From: Nitrospira sp.
Lineage (GTDB): Bacteria; Nitrospirota; Nitrospiria; Nitrospirales; Nitrospiraceae
Direction: 5' to 3'
Assembly: GCA_005116835.1 (NCBI GenBank)
Contig: SWDM01000016.1
Coordinates: 553,564-593,004, forward strand
Length of the DNA: 39,441 nucleotides
How positions within the stretch are numbered: position 1 is the stretch's first letter; every line of letters begins with the position of its first letter. Below are positions 1-8,430 of this stretch, one piece after another. A program made the translations under genes and the position numbers. A model generated the notes under the pieces. It worked only from the letters and a program-made list of their open reading frames with translations, did no database searches and was not told where the DNA came from.

Positions 1-252
1 GCTTTCTGCAGTCACCTGCGGGGCCTTCTCCCATACCAGCCCCGTCTCTCTGTCCAAGACCGCCGCGCTGCTCCAGTCCGTCAATTCAATAAAACGCGTC
101 GCCACCGGGAGCTTCTGCGCCCAGGCCGGTTCCGCATAGTAGGGCCCATTTCCTGTCGCCGCCTGCGCCGGGCCCGACCCTATCGCGGCCGCCACAAATA
201 GGCTGAGGCCCATCAAACCCATGATCACTCCACTCCGTTGTCGCTGCTGCAT
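1..252 (-). CDS. DUF1566-type exported protein, N-terminal part (truncated by window edge)
   Basis: The minus strand reads 84 codons without a stop from an ATG at 252 to the window edge, so the C-terminus is missing. A strong ribosome binding site (AGGAGGTG) precedes the ATG. The product begins with a signal peptide: a hydrophobic stretch around residues 9-26 ending near AQA. It continues with a segment containing AAVLDRETGLVWEKAP, very like AVLDKETGLVWERSP in the gene at 1988-2545. The DKETGLVWER-type segment is characteristic of the DUF1566 (Lcl C-terminal) domain found in exported proteins of unknown function. The two genes are therefore paralogues about 1.7 kb apart on the same strand. 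No biochemical role can be assigned. Confidence 0.8.
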   Translation of the reverse strand, partial: MQQRQRSGVIMGLMGLSLFVAAAIGSGPAQAATGNGPYYAEPAWAQKLPVATRFIELTDWSSAAVLDRETGLVWEKAPQVTAES

Positions 253-347
253 GTGGCACCTCCTCATGATTGATAGTGATGGTTGACTGACGATGCTCCC
301 CTCGCGCTCGCGCCCATCGCGCCCGCTCCCCTTTGACGCGTCACGCT

Positions 348-926
348 TCACGGAGAGGCAGCGGGACAGGCACCGCCGCAGACGGCGGAGCCAGTCCCTT
401 CCCCTTTCATGAGCTGCTGTTCGAAGAGTTCCTGCGCCCGAGCTCGCACCGACTCGTCTTCATCCACGAGCGCTAAGGTTACGGGATCGAGCGCCTCCCC
501 CGGCTGCTGCGCCCACTGTTCTAGCGCCTGCAAGCGCACTGTCGCCTCCGGATGTTCGCGCATCTCGGCATACCAACGCTCCCGCGCCTCGCGTAGCGCC
601 TGGTCGGCGTTAGCCTTGTCTTCTGAGGATGGGGTAGAAGCTGCGGATTGTGCTGGAGCCTTGGGCGCTGGGCTAGTCGTGCGTGAACTGTCTGCGGTGA
701 GCCCACCAGGCTTGGGCACTGGTGGAGCGGAGAGTCCGGCGCCAGTGGCCTCGCCCGCAGGGGATGACAGAACCGTGCCTGCTGCTCCGATGCTGTGGCC
801 CGAGCCCGGAGCCTCCGGCGACGGACTGCCACAGGCGGTCAGCCCAAACAGCAGCAGGAGTACATTCCAGCTTGCCAGAATGGCTCGCCCTATCGTGAGA
901 TCGCGTTTCCTCTGTCCGCACTCCAT
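348..926 (-). CDS. Lipoprotein with HEAT-like C-terminal region
   Basis: This 192-residue protein has a basic N-terminus, a hydrophobic stretch and a lipobox LTAC, with the lipidated cysteine near residue 32. A Ser/Pro/Ala-rich linker (about 33-100) follows, then a helical part (about 105-170) resembling HEAT-type repeats (ATVRLQALEQW; LVDEDESVRARAQELFEQQ). It is probably anchored in a membrane facing the periplasm and may bind another protein; function is unknown. The start at 926 lies inside the 3' end of the PEP-CTERM gene (37-nt overlap), suggesting translational coupling. The last 16 or so residues (from GTGSAVCGG) are encoded by an inverted-repeat element at 363-398, so this C-terminus was probably acquired by repeat insertion. 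Confidence 0.7.
   Translation of the reverse strand: MECGQRKRDLTIGRAILASWNVLLLLFGLTACGSPSPEAPGSGHSIGAAGTVLSSPAGEATGAGLSAPPVPKPGGLTADSSRTTSPAPKAPAQSAASTPSSEDKANADQALREARERWYAEMREHPEATVRLQALEQWAQQPGEALDPVTLALVDEDESVRARAQELFEQQLMKGEGTGSAVCGGACPAASP
363..398. repeat. REP-like palindrome, copy 1
   Basis: A 36-nt imperfect palindrome with outer arms GGGACaGGC and GCCaGTCCC and inner arms ACCGCC and GGCGGA. A near-identical copy lies at 1905-1942. It falls inside the 3' end of the lipoprotein gene 348-926 and encodes its C-terminus. Such elements elsewhere are mobilised by REP-associated transposases, but none is in this window. Confidence 0.75.
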
Positions 927-1498
927 CGCGTCATCCCCCAGAACACCACTCCCGCAAGGCTCAGCAACCAGAGGCTGCTCGGTTCCGGCACGGCCCCGTC
1001 ACAGCCCGCTCCCCCGTTGGTCACGCAGACGGACCCGTTCGTCACGGTGAAGCCTGAGTCGGCGAAATTGAGGAACGTACTGGATAGGGTGAGTGGCGTG
1101 GTTCCGCTGGCGAGAGCCTTGAATTGAATCGTCGCCAGCACGCCGCTCCCGCTCGGCAACGGCGGAAGATCTGCAAACGCATTCGTCACCAGGCTGATCA
1201 GGCCCGTCGAATTGTTAATGATCCCGGCGGAAAACACCGTGGGGGGAAAGAGCGTGGTGCCGAAGGACGCGAGGAACGGACCCTCGGTTACCAGTTGCGC
1301 CTGCAGGAGGGTCGGATTGTACCCCAGGTCGAATTGCCAGGAGGTGAGGTCCGTGGCATCGGCCACACGCACGTCGATCGAAAATATGTTGTTGACGTTG
1401 ACGGTCGCGGAATCCACGGAGAACGACAGCGCCTGTCCCTGTTGCGGGAGCAGCAGCAGAGCGAAGCCCACGAGACAACTATAGAGCATCCTTTTCAT
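890..1498 (-). CDS. PEP-CTERM sorting-domain protein with cohesin-like fold
   Basis: The ATG at 1498 is preferred over the GTG at 1501 because it sits 6 nt after an AGGAGG site. The 202-residue product has a signal peptide (to about residue 24, ending GQA). A beta-rich region contains SVDVRVADATDLTSWQFDLGYNP-like sequence, here split as IDVRVADATDLTSWQF and DLGYNPTLLQA, typical of cohesin-type domains. The C-terminus carries the tripartite PEP-CTERM signal: VPEPSS, a hydrophobic helix (LWLLSLAGVVFW) and a basic tail. Known PEP-CTERM proteins are exported and processed by an exosortase, usually in bacteria making exopolysaccharide. This one is probably cell-surface or matrix associated. The exosortase gene is not in the window. 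It overlaps the downstream lipoprotein gene by 37 nt. Confidence 0.85.
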   Translation of the reverse strand: MKRMLYSCLVGFALLLLPQQGQALSFSVDSATVNVNNIFSIDVRVADATDLTSWQFDLGYNPTLLQAQLVTEGPFLASFGTTLFPPTVFSAGIINNSTGLISLVTNAFADLPPLPSGSGVLATIQFKALASGTTPLTLSSTFLNFADSGFTVTNGSVCVTNGGAGCDGAVPEPSSLWLLSLAGVVFWGMTRWSADRGNAISR

Positions 1499-1677
1499 CA
1501 CACACCTCCTGTATGCACGACCCGGTCAATGGAGACAGGTCGCAGTGGACACAGGCCTTCAGGCCTGTCACGTGACGGAATCGACTGTCGATTGAAAACG
1601 ATGAGCGAGGCGATACTGGAGAGGCGCGGCGATTTCAGGACAGGGGAAAAAGAAGCGGCCGTTAGCGCGATCGAGAC

Positions 1678-1712
1678 GTGAGTGAGTGAGTGAGTGAGTG
1701 AGTGAGTGAGTG
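1678..1712. repeat. GTGA tetranucleotide microsatellite
   Basis: About 8.75 perfect copies of GTGA in 35 nt, 180 nt upstream of the PEP-CTERM start codon. It is non-coding as read here. Perfect tetranucleotide tracts are prone to slippage, so copy number may vary between strains. Confidence 0.95.
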
Positions 1713-1904
1713 CAAACAGGGAGCCAGTGGTGCGGAGTTAGTCAACCTGTGCATGTCGGCGAGATCCATGTGGGCACTCTTGTGAAACGCAGCGGGCGGC
1801 CTAGACTACATCTGATGTCGCATTGCGTGGAGGGAGTCTATAGTAGCAGCCCTTTCCATTTCATCCCCTCTTCCGTAGGGGGGTGTGATTCCGTAGGAAT
1901 GATC

Positions 1905-1942
1905 GGGGACAGGCACCGCCACAGACGTCGGAGCCAGTCCCC
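1905..1942. repeat. REP-like palindrome, copy 2
   Basis: A 38-nt palindrome with GGGGACaGGC and GCCaGTCCCC arms, the same family as 363-398. It lies 46 nt beyond the stop codon of the DUF1566 gene at 1988-2545, where it could act as an RNA-stabilising or terminator-like hairpin. Confidence 0.8.
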
Positions 1943-1987
1943 TCCTGCCTTTCTCGCATGTCCCGCTAGTCGCGCTCGTCGCGCGCC

Positions 1988-2545
1988 CTAATGGGCGCCG
2001 TCACGAACACACCAGCTTGGGACGCTGTGGGCCCAATTGATGAAAGTTGTGCCGCCTCCCAATCCGAAATGCACGGCCCACGAGCCCTTGGCGTCCTCAT
2101 CGACCCTCGTCGCCGACCAGTAGACGGTCGGCTGGACTGTCAGAAACGGATGGCCCGGCGGAAGAGTCGGACCAGGTGGAGCGATGGAGGAATCCACCAG
2201 ACTGGTCAACTCTTCGAGCGATGGTAATCGCCAGCCTTTCTGCCCTCCCACATTCTTCTCAATGCAGGTACGGCGGGCCGTAATCCACCTGGCGCTCGTC
2301 GTCTGCGGTGACCTCTCCCAGACCAGACCTGTTTCTTTATCCAACACCGCCTCGTGGTTAAAGCCAGGCAGTACGACAAACCGTTGGGCTGCGGGCAAAG
2401 CCTTAACCTGATTCTGGATGGCGCTTGGCGAACCTCCTGATACCCGCGCGCCTTTTGGCGTATCCGCACTGCCATGACCTGCCATGAGCATCTCGCCAAG
2501 CACCAATGCGACGATCGTGAAGAAGAAAAATCGTCCTGTCTTCAT
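1988..2545 (-). CDS. DUF1566 (Lcl-type) exported protein
   Basis: The frame is open from 2905, but that extension lies over corA. The ATG at 2545 has a ribosome binding site (AGAGGTG) and begins a clear signal peptide (MKTGRFFFFTIVALVLGEML, cleavage near residue 26). The mature part (about residues 55-185) has the hallmarks of DUF1566: AVLDKETGLVWERSP, a WITARRTC segment, GWRLPSLEELTSLVD, YWSATR and a C-terminal SWCVRDG. This domain occurs in exported or surface proteins and its role is not known. The gene starts 20 nt after the corA stop codon on the same strand, so the two may be co-transcribed. It is a paralogue of the truncated gene at 1-252. Confidence 0.88.
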   Translation of the reverse strand: MKTGRFFFFTIVALVLGEMLMAGHGSADTPKGARVSGGSPSAIQNQVKALPAAQRFVVLPGFNHEAVLDKETGLVWERSPQTTSARWITARRTCIEKNVGGQKGWRLPSLEELTSLVDSSIAPPGPTLPPGHPFLTVQPTVYWSATRVDEDAKGSWAVHFGLGGGTTFINWAHSVPSWCVRDGAH

Positions 2546-2565
2546 CGTCACCTCTTTTAGCCCGA

Positions 2566-3621
2566 CTACATCCACTTCTTCCTTTTGAAGAAGCCCAGCA
2601 TGGCGATCGCGATCACCACCATCATCCCGATTACCAGCGGGTAGCCCCATTCCCACTTTAGCTCCGGCATGTGTTCGAAGTTCATCCCGTAGATGCCGAC
2701 GATGAAGGTCAGGGGCATAAAAATCGTCGTAATGATCGTCAACACCTTCATGACAGAGTTCGACCGATAGCTGATGCTCGAGAGATAAATATCGAGACCG
2801 GCTGAGACCATTTCGCGAAGCGTCTCGATCGTATCCACAATCTGAACCACATGATCGTACAGATCGCGGAAAAACACCTTCGTGGATTCGCGCAAAAATG
2901 GGCATTCCGACCGCGAGAGATTATTCGCCGCTTCACGGAGCGGCCACACGGCCCGCCGCAGAAACATCAACTGCCGTTTGAGGGCATGGATCCGGTGCAG
3001 CGTTTCCGGCTTCGGATCGCTGATCACCAAATCTTGCATCGCCTCGATCTTCTCGCCCAGCATCTCCAGCACGTCAAAATATTGATCGACAATGGCGTCG
3101 ACCAGCGCATGGAGCAGGTAGTCGGCCCCGGCCTGCCGCAACCGTCCCTTGCCCCCACGAAGTCTGTCTCGCACCGAGGTGAAGACGTCTGCACCATTCT
3201 CTTGAAAGGACAGGACGAAATTCGGTCCGAGGACCAGACTCACCTGTTCAACAACGATCTCCTGTCGGTCTGTGACCGAGAGCATCTTCATGACGAGGAA
3301 CAAACAGGTCTCATAATCGTCGAGCTTCGGTCGCTGATCGGTGTTGGCGATGTCTTCGAGGAGAAGGGGATGGAGCTGGAACTGCTTCCCGAACGATTCC
3401 AGAATCTCCATCTTGTGAACGCCCCCGACATCCACCCAAGTAATGGACTCATCCGTCGGTGGCGCAAGGGCTTCGAGCGGTAGATCGTTGCGTTCGTCGC
3501 AGCGGCCGGCTGCGTAATTGAAAGCCGTGATCGTGACCTTATCAGGTTTTTTCTCGCCGATATGGACAAGCGTACCGGGAGGGAGCCCCGTCTTTTTGGA
3601 TCGTTTCTGGACCAGCTTCAT
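2566..3621 (-). CDS. corA: CorA-family magnesium/cobalt transporter
   Basis: The 351-residue protein has the length and architecture of CorA: a large cytoplasmic N-terminal alpha/beta domain and long helix, then two C-terminal membrane helices (about 290-310 and 328-345). The signature YGMNF is at about 311-315, followed by the short acidic loop (EHMPE) that forms the outer mouth of the pentameric channel. A lysine-rich tail (FKRKKWM) follows the last helix. The family carries Mg2+ (and Co2+/Ni2+) into the cytoplasm. Conserved N-terminal motifs include HPLLLEDI and RPKLDDYE. A GAGG motif lies about 10 nt before the ATG. The gene is divergent from the inositol-monophosphatase gene and lies 20 nt upstream of the DUF1566 gene. 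Confidence 0.96.
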   Translation of the reverse strand: MKLVQKRSKKTGLPPGTLVHIGEKKPDKVTITAFNYAAGRCDERNDLPLEALAPPTDESITWVDVGGVHKMEILESFGKQFQLHPLLLEDIANTDQRPKLDDYETCLFLVMKMLSVTDRQEIVVEQVSLVLGPNFVLSFQENGADVFTSVRDRLRGGKGRLRQAGADYLLHALVDAIVDQYFDVLEMLGEKIEAMQDLVISDPKPETLHRIHALKRQLMFLRRAVWPLREAANNLSRSECPFLRESTKVFFRDLYDHVVQIVDTIETLREMVSAGLDIYLSSISYRSNSVMKVLTIITTIFMPLTFIVGIYGMNFEHMPELKWEWGYPLVIGMMVVIAIAMLGFFKRKKWM

Positions 3622-3773
3622 GGGTAGAGACCTCGCAAGATCCCCTGCTTGTACGCAGGTTCTCCACGATGGTCAAGTGGGCTATCGACACCGGCCGTTG
3701 TATGTCGTCTTTCCGCTTTGCCGATCCAGCGAGACCTGCTACTCTTCCTATTCAACTCTGCGAGGCATGCAAC

Positions 3774-4589
3774 ATGGAACGAGAACTGGCGGTGTTGGTC
3801 AAATCGATCCGGGACGCCGGCTTGAAGGTGTGTGAATTGGTCAAAACCGGATTCGAAGTGCAGACGAAACCGGACCGATCGCCAGTCACCACGGTGGATC
3901 ACGAGGTCAATCGCATCCTGCATAACATGCAGCGCCGAGAGTTTCCGCAGGATGGGTGGCTCTCGGAAGAGTCTCCGGATAATCCCGCTCGACTCACCAA
4001 CCGACGTGTCTGGATTGTTGACCCCATCGACGGCACAAAGGCCTTGGTGAATCGGATGCCGGAATTCTGCATCTCTGCCGCCTTGATCGATCAAGGCGTA
4101 CCGATTGTCGCCGCGATCCTCAATCCCTCAACCGATGAACTCTTCACGGCTGTACGAGGCGGCGGACTCTTCTTGAACGGCAAATGCGTCTCCTCCCCGC
4201 CCAATCATGACTTCAATCCCGTCATCATGGTCAGCGCCTGGGAGCTCCGGATCGGCCGATGGTCTACGTTGGCTGAGACGGCTCGATGCCGTCCCATGTA
4301 CTCCATTGCCAACGCACTGGCCCTGGTCGCAGCCGGTCGTGTCCAGTCCGCCTTGACCATTGAGCCGCAAAATGAATGGGATCTCGCGGCCGGGGTCTTG
4401 CTCATTGAAGAAAGCGGCGGTACCGTCAGCGACGCGGACGGAAATCCATTTGTCTTCAATCGACCGATACCAAGGCTCCGTGGCGTCATTGCTGTGGCTG
4501 CCATAACCGACAAACAACTGCGCGCCAACCTCAAGACCCACGCCGATCACGCCGCCTCGCAACCAGAGCAGAAGCAAACCGCTCAGTAA
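3774..4589 (+). CDS. Inositol monophosphatase-family phosphatase (CysQ/SuhB-like)
   Basis: The frame is open from 3669, but the ATG at 3774 has a GAGG site 8 nt upstream and gives a 271-residue protein of normal family length. Metal-binding motifs are in order: EES (about 65-67), DPIDGT (83-88) and WDLAAG (202-207). These bind Mg2+ ions that activate the attacking water. The family hydrolyses inositol-1-phosphate, 3'-phosphoadenosine-5'-phosphate or fructose bisphosphate. The GFEVQTKPDRSPVTTVD segment and the sequence around DPIDGTKALV resemble CysQ-type 3'(2'),5'-bisphosphate nucleotidases more than SuhB, but substrate cannot be settled from sequence alone. Neighbours give no pathway clue. 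Confidence 0.88.
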   Translation: MERELAVLVKSIRDAGLKVCELVKTGFEVQTKPDRSPVTTVDHEVNRILHNMQRREFPQDGWLSEESPDNPARLTNRRVWIVDPIDGTKALVNRMPEFCISAALIDQGVPIVAAILNPSTDELFTAVRGGGLFLNGKCVSSPPNHDFNPVIMVSAWELRIGRWSTLAETARCRPMYSIANALALVAAGRVQSALTIEPQNEWDLAAGVLLIEESGGTVSDADGNPFVFNRPIPRLRGVIAVAAITDKQLRANLKTHADHAASQPEQKQTAQ

Positions 4590-4633
4590 CCGTCGCCCTC
4601 TACACCCGCATGTTCATGACAGTACTCGCGAAG

Positions 4634-4717
4634 AAGTGCTGAGTGCTGAGTTTCGAAAACCTTGCACTCTCCCCCGTCGCAGAATTCTTATCCCCCTCTA
4701 CTCAGGACTCAGCACTT
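4634..4717. repeat. Inverted repeat of the AAGTGCTGAGT type
   Basis: Two 18-nt arms (4634-4651 and 4700-4717) are reverse complements with one mismatch and enclose 48 nt. A related longer structure with GAAGAAGTTCTGAGTT arms is at 11742-11849. Both are followed within about 40 nt by a similar sequence (TCTTGCTTGTCTCGCTCAC here; TCTTGCTCGTCTCTCTCAC there). This shows the two intergenic regions share a composite repeat. Function is unknown; the RNA would fold into a long hairpin after the phosphatase gene. Confidence 0.7.
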
Positions 4718-4836
4718 CCTGCCGCATATGTCTTGCTTGTCTCGCTCACATTTCCATAGCCGCGTCCCCCGTATATCTTTTACCGGCTCCATCGCATGAG
4801 AGGGTATGAAGGACTGCGTGTACTTTGTAAAATTCA

Positions 4837-4864
4837 TTGTGCATGAAAGAAATCCATTTATACT
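4837..4864 (+). promoter_or_regulatory. Candidate sigma70 promoter for pilB
   Basis: TTGTGC and TATACT separated by 16 nt, ending 75 nt before the pilB ATG. The -10 box is good and the -35 only partial. A short CAGCC/GGCTG hairpin at about 4881-4898 lies in the predicted leader. Prediction by eye only. Confidence 0.35.
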
Positions 4865-4939
4865 TGCTGGTGTGATGATCAGCCGACTAGAGGCTGGAAC
4901 ATCTACCGTGATCATTTTGAAACCCACGACATAGGAACG

Positions 4940-6691
4940 ATGCAGAAGTCGGCCCACAAGACCATCGAGCCACGCGCCTACGACCCCTTGATCCATGAGG
5001 GATTCATCCGGCAAGCGGACTTTGTCAAGGCCGTTCAGGAATCACTACAGGGGCCAACCGACTTGGAAGGCCTGCTGATCGAGAAATACCGAGTTCCGAA
5101 AGCGGTTCTCGGCAAGACACTGAGTCAGTTCTTCGACTGCCCCTATATTGCGTACGGGGATAGGACTCTCGCCGACCCCCACCTCCTCAATAACCTCAGT
5201 CACGATTATCTGCGCAGGCATCATTGGTTACCGCTGAAGCAACAAGGCGAAATCCTGGATGTCCTGATCGACAACCCCCATGATCTCGATAGAGGGCATG
5301 ATATCCAACGTGCCTTTCCCGGCTTGACGATACGGTATGCGCTGGCTCTGCGGTGTGACATCGAGCGGTTCCTCAATGACACGATCGGAGACACCGCCGG
5401 CGGCTCCATCGAGGACACGCTGGGCGAGCTCGTCAACGACGCTCACAATGAGCAGGCTTGCGACATCGACACCGACGGCATAGATGAGAACGACTCCGCC
5501 ATCGTGCGCCTCGCCAGTCAAATCATCATGGAAGCCTACCGGCACGAGGCATCCGACATCCATATCGAACCCTACTCGGATCGCAAGGAAACCGCGATCC
5601 GGTTCCGCGTGGATGGCAGCTGCTCCACCTATATGCGGATTCCCGCGATCTATCGCCGCGCCTTGGTCTCCCGCATCAAAATCATGGCCAACCTCGATAT
5701 TGCCGAACGCCGGAAACCACAGGACGGAAAGATCCGGTTCAAATTGAACCAGGACAGAGAGATCGAACTGCGGGTCGCGACCTTGCCGACCGCCGGTAAC
5801 AATGAAGATATCGTCATGCGCGTGCTCACGGCGAAGGAGCCCCTTCCTCTCGAAGCCATGGAGTTTGAACCGGCTATTCTTTCCAAGCTGCTGGAAATCG
5901 CGGAAAAACCGCACGGCATCATATTATGTGTGGGCCCAACCGGATCAGGAAAGACGACGACATTGCACTCCTTGCTTCGCCATCTCAACACAGACGAACG
6001 GAAGATCTGGACGGCGGAAGACCCCATCGAAATCACCCAGGAGGGCCTGCGGCAGGTGCAGGTTCACCCCAAAATAGGCTTCACCTTCGCCGCCGCCATG
6101 CGGTCGTTCTTGCGAGCCGACCCGGATGTCATCATGATCGGTGAAATGCGGGACAAAGAAACCGCCGATGTCGCCATTGAAGCTTCGCTGACTGGGCATA
6201 TGGTCTTGAGCACATTACACACAAATGGGGCGGTCGAGACTGTGGTCCGCCTGCTCGACTTAGGGTGCGATTCCTTCAATTTTGCCGATGCCATGCAAGG
6301 AGTGATCGCCAAACGCCTCTGCAAAAGGATCTGCGCCAATTGTAAAGAGCCATACCACCCACAGGAGCAGGAGTACGATAAATTAGCGAACGTGTACGGT
6401 AGACAGGCCTGGGATTCGCTTGGGATGGGCTATCGCGAGGACTTTCAGCTTTATCGAGGGAAGGGGTGTGACGCGTGTAATCGGACAGGCTTCAAGGGTC
6501 GGGTCGCATTGCACGAACTCCTGTGCGGATCGGATGAGCTGCGAAACCTGATCCAGAGCCGCGCCAAAACAACAGACATGCAGCGCTTGGCCGTCAGGGA
6601 AGGGATGGTGACGCTCGTGCAGGATGGAATTCTGAAGATACTCGCCGGCCTGACTACGTATGAACAGGTCCGGTCCGTCGCCATGAGATAG
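4940..6691 (+). CDS. pilB: Type IV pilus / type II secretion assembly ATPase (PilB/GspE family)
   Basis: This 583-residue cytoplasmic hexameric ATPase powers pilus or pseudopilus assembly. The N-terminal part (about 12-150) resembles the MshEN/GspE-N domain that binds cyclic di-GMP in related ATPases. The catalytic core has Walker A GPTGSGKT (332-339), Walker B DVIMIGEMRD (about 396-405) and a His box MVLSTLHTN (421-429). The tetracysteine zinc site has CxxC pairs at 465/468 and 510/513. An AGGA motif lies 7 nt before the ATG. No other pilus genes (pilC, pilT, pilM-Q, pilins) are in the window, so this is an orphan copy or its partners lie elsewhere. Two PilZ-domain genes nearby fit cyclic di-GMP control. 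PilB versus GspE cannot be settled without those partners. Confidence 0.92.
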   Translation: MQKSAHKTIEPRAYDPLIHEGFIRQADFVKAVQESLQGPTDLEGLLIEKYRVPKAVLGKTLSQFFDCPYIAYGDRTLADPHLLNNLSHDYLRRHHWLPLKQQGEILDVLIDNPHDLDRGHDIQRAFPGLTIRYALALRCDIERFLNDTIGDTAGGSIEDTLGELVNDAHNEQACDIDTDGIDENDSAIVRLASQIIMEAYRHEASDIHIEPYSDRKETAIRFRVDGSCSTYMRIPAIYRRALVSRIKIMANLDIAERRKPQDGKIRFKLNQDREIELRVATLPTAGNNEDIVMRVLTAKEPLPLEAMEFEPAILSKLLEIAEKPHGIILCVGPTGSGKTTTLHSLLRHLNTDERKIWTAEDPIEITQEGLRQVQVHPKIGFTFAAAMRSFLRADPDVIMIGEMRDKETADVAIEASLTGHMVLSTLHTNGAVETVVRLLDLGCDSFNFADAMQGVIAKRLCKRICANCKEPYHPQEQEYDKLANVYGRQAWDSLGMGYREDFQLYRGKGCDACNRTGFKGRVALHELLCGSDELRNLIQSRAKTTDMQRLAVREGMVTLVQDGILKILAGLTTYEQVRSVAMR

Positions 6692-6721
6692 CCGCTCGAA
6701 CTTGTGCGCAATCGCCCGCGC

Positions 6722-7036
6722 TCAGATTACCGCCCCCAACATCTTGACGAACTGCTTCAGCCTCTCCCCCTCTTCAGAACGAATTTTAATAAATTCGACG
6801 CCGAACCGCCTCGCAGAAACCCATCGGACAGCGGCCAGATCGATCTTGACCGGCCCCTCTTGCTCCCGAAGCTGCATGGACAATTGCAGATAGACTCCGG
6901 TGCCAGTGACAGCTTCCGACATAATGGCACATCCCTCCGACGACACATTCACAATCGTGCCTCCGTCGGAAAGCTGGTCTCCACTGAATGAGACGGGAAG
7001 CTGCACCGCGAAACGAGTATGCTTACGTCCTTCCAT
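6722..7036 (-). CDS. Single-domain PilZ protein (c-di-GMP receptor candidate)
   Basis: A 104-residue protein consisting of one PilZ domain. The N-terminal arginine motif is RKHTRF (residues 4-9), matching the RxxxR c-di-GMP-binding signature, and the second motif is NVSSEGCAI (about 30-38), matching D/NxSxxG. The C-terminus has the typical WVSARRFGVEFI strand. A strong ribosome binding site (GGAGGAG) precedes the ATG. The gene converges on pilB with 30 nt between the stop codons. It probably senses c-di-GMP in the cytoplasm and acts on a partner, possibly the adjacent pilus ATPase; the link is inferred from position only. Confidence 0.88.
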   Translation of the reverse strand: MEGRKHTRFAVQLPVSFSGDQLSDGGTIVNVSSEGCAIMSEAVTGTGVYLQLSMQLREQEGPVKIDLAAVRWVSARRFGVEFIKIRSEEGERLKQFVKMLGAVI

Positions 7037-7272
7037 CAGGCTCCTCCGCCTGTCATTGGCTATACCGTGAGAGGATTCTTACGGTATGAAGCGTATTCCT
7101 GTCATGCGTCAACATAGGTGTTTTGCCGGGATGAACCTCGTTGCAGGAGGTCTCGGACAATCCCTGCCACCGCGGCCACAACGGATAACCGATCTATCAT
7201 CGAAAGATACCCGCGACAGGCCGAGATGGCAATCATTTCCTCGCTCGCGCCTCACCCTCCGACCGCGCTTCA

Positions 7273-8430
7273 CTACCCAAGCAGCGCAAGCCTCCTGCAG
7301 GCATCATCAATATCGGCATCGATTTTCGCATAGCTGAATCGAATGAACCGCTGCCCGTCAGCCCCGGAGAAGAAGGCCTCACCCGGCACACCTGCAAGGC
7401 CGATCCTCTCAAGGAGAAACAACGCCTTCTCTTTTCCCGTCGCGCCAGGCAAGCGCGAGGCATCGGCCAATACATAGTACGCGCCCTGCGGAATCGACGG
7501 TGGCAAACCAGCCTGTGCCAAGGCTCGACAGAACCGATCGCGTTTCCGCTGATAGTCGCGCGCCAGGTCGCGATAGAACGAGTCAGGCAGCTCCTGGATG
7601 CCCAGCGCCACCCCCACCTGCAACGGAGTCGGGGCACAGACATAGAGCAAGTCGTTCACAGCTCCGATTGCCTGCGCCCATTGCGCGGACGCAACCGTGT
7701 AGCCGATGCGCCAGCCGGTGATACTAAACGTTTTGGAATACCCCCCGATAGTAATTGTACGGTCGGCCATGCCCGGCAAGGTTGCGAGGCTTATATGGGT
7801 GCGGTCGTCATAGAGGAAATACTCGTAGATTTCATCGGTAAACACGAACAGGTCGTGTTCTTGTGCGATCGACGCGACATTCTCCAGCTCCTGTCGACTG
7901 AACACTTTCCCGGATGGGTTACCGGGTGAATTGACGATGATCGCCTTGGTTCGAGGTGTGATCACCCGCTCAATATCGGCTACGGAATAGGTCCAATCAG
8001 GCGCCCGCATCTTCACCATAACCGGAACCGCCTCAACGGCAAGCAATGCGCTGACGTGGTACTGGTAATAGGGCTCAAAGAGGATGACTTCATCGCCGGG
8101 ATTGAGCAGGGCCAGGCAGGCGCAATGAAAGGATCCCGTGGCTCCCGCGCTGACCGTCACATCAGTTTCTGGATCGGCCGCGATGCCGTTGTACTGCGCG
8201 AGCTTCTTAGCGATGGACTGCCGAAGCTCAGGCAGTCCATCGAACCGTGAATAGACATTCTTCCCCTGTGCCATCGCTTGCGCCGCACCTCGAAGCACCA
8301 CCGGCGGAACCGGTGTGTCGCAGACCCCCTGCGCCATGTTAAGACCCTTCGCCTGAACACAGGCCTGGGTCATCGCCCGAATCTCTGAATGGGCCAATGT
8401 AGCCATTCGCCGATTGATATGCCGTTTCAT
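7273..8430 (-). CDS. Class I/II PLP-dependent aminotransferase
   Basis: The 385-residue protein matches fold-type I aminotransferases. The PLP lysine is K233 in GGYSKTFSITGWRIGY. Other conserved features are NSPGNPSG (Asn 171 region), the aspartate/tyrosine segment VFTDEIYEYF (about 196-205) and the N-terminal MAQGVCDTPVP substrate loop. It transfers an amino group between an amino acid and a 2-oxo acid in the cytoplasm. Closest relatives by motif are aspartate/aromatic/kynurenine-type transaminases, and substrate is not decidable here. GGGAG lies upstream of the ATG; an internal ATG at residue 9 is a less likely start. It is flanked by PilZ genes but shows no functional link to them. Confidence 0.93.
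   Translation of the reverse strand: MKRHINRRMATLAHSEIRAMTQACVQAKGLNMAQGVCDTPVPPVVLRGAAQAMAQGKNVYSRFDGLPELRQSIAKKLAQYNGIAADPETDVTVSAGATGSFHCACLALLNPGDEVILFEPYYQYHVSALLAVEAVPVMVKMRAPDWTYSVADIERVITPRTKAIIVNSPGNPSGKVFSRQELENVASIAQEHDLFVFTDEIYEYFLYDDRTHISLATLPGMADRTITIGGYSKTFSITGWRIGYTVASAQWAQAIGAVNDLLYVCAPTPLQVGVALGIQELPDSFYRDLARDYQRKRDRFCRALAQAGLPPSIPQGAYYVLADASRLPGATGKEKALFLLERIGLAGVPGEAFFSGADGQRFIRFSYAKIDADIDDACRRLALLG

Larger units (their letters stand above)
1502..1987. other. Gene-free stretch upstream of the PEP-CTERM gene
   Basis: No credible gene lies in these 486 nt. The stretch holds the AGGAGG site of the PEP-CTERM gene, a GTGA microsatellite at 1678-1712, a second REP-like palindrome at 1905-1942 and a degenerate GCGAGA/GACGAGCG-type repeat at about 1945-1987. 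That repeat ends directly against the TAG stop of the DUF1566 gene. Confidence 0.6.

Noticed and set aside
1678-1712. GTGA tract as a CRISPR array or tandem-repeat gene
   Set aside because: It is a simple 4-nt microsatellite with no spacers and no open coding frame.
2851-3483. Plus-strand ORF of 210 residues opposite corA
   Set aside because: It is a reverse-frame shadow of corA.
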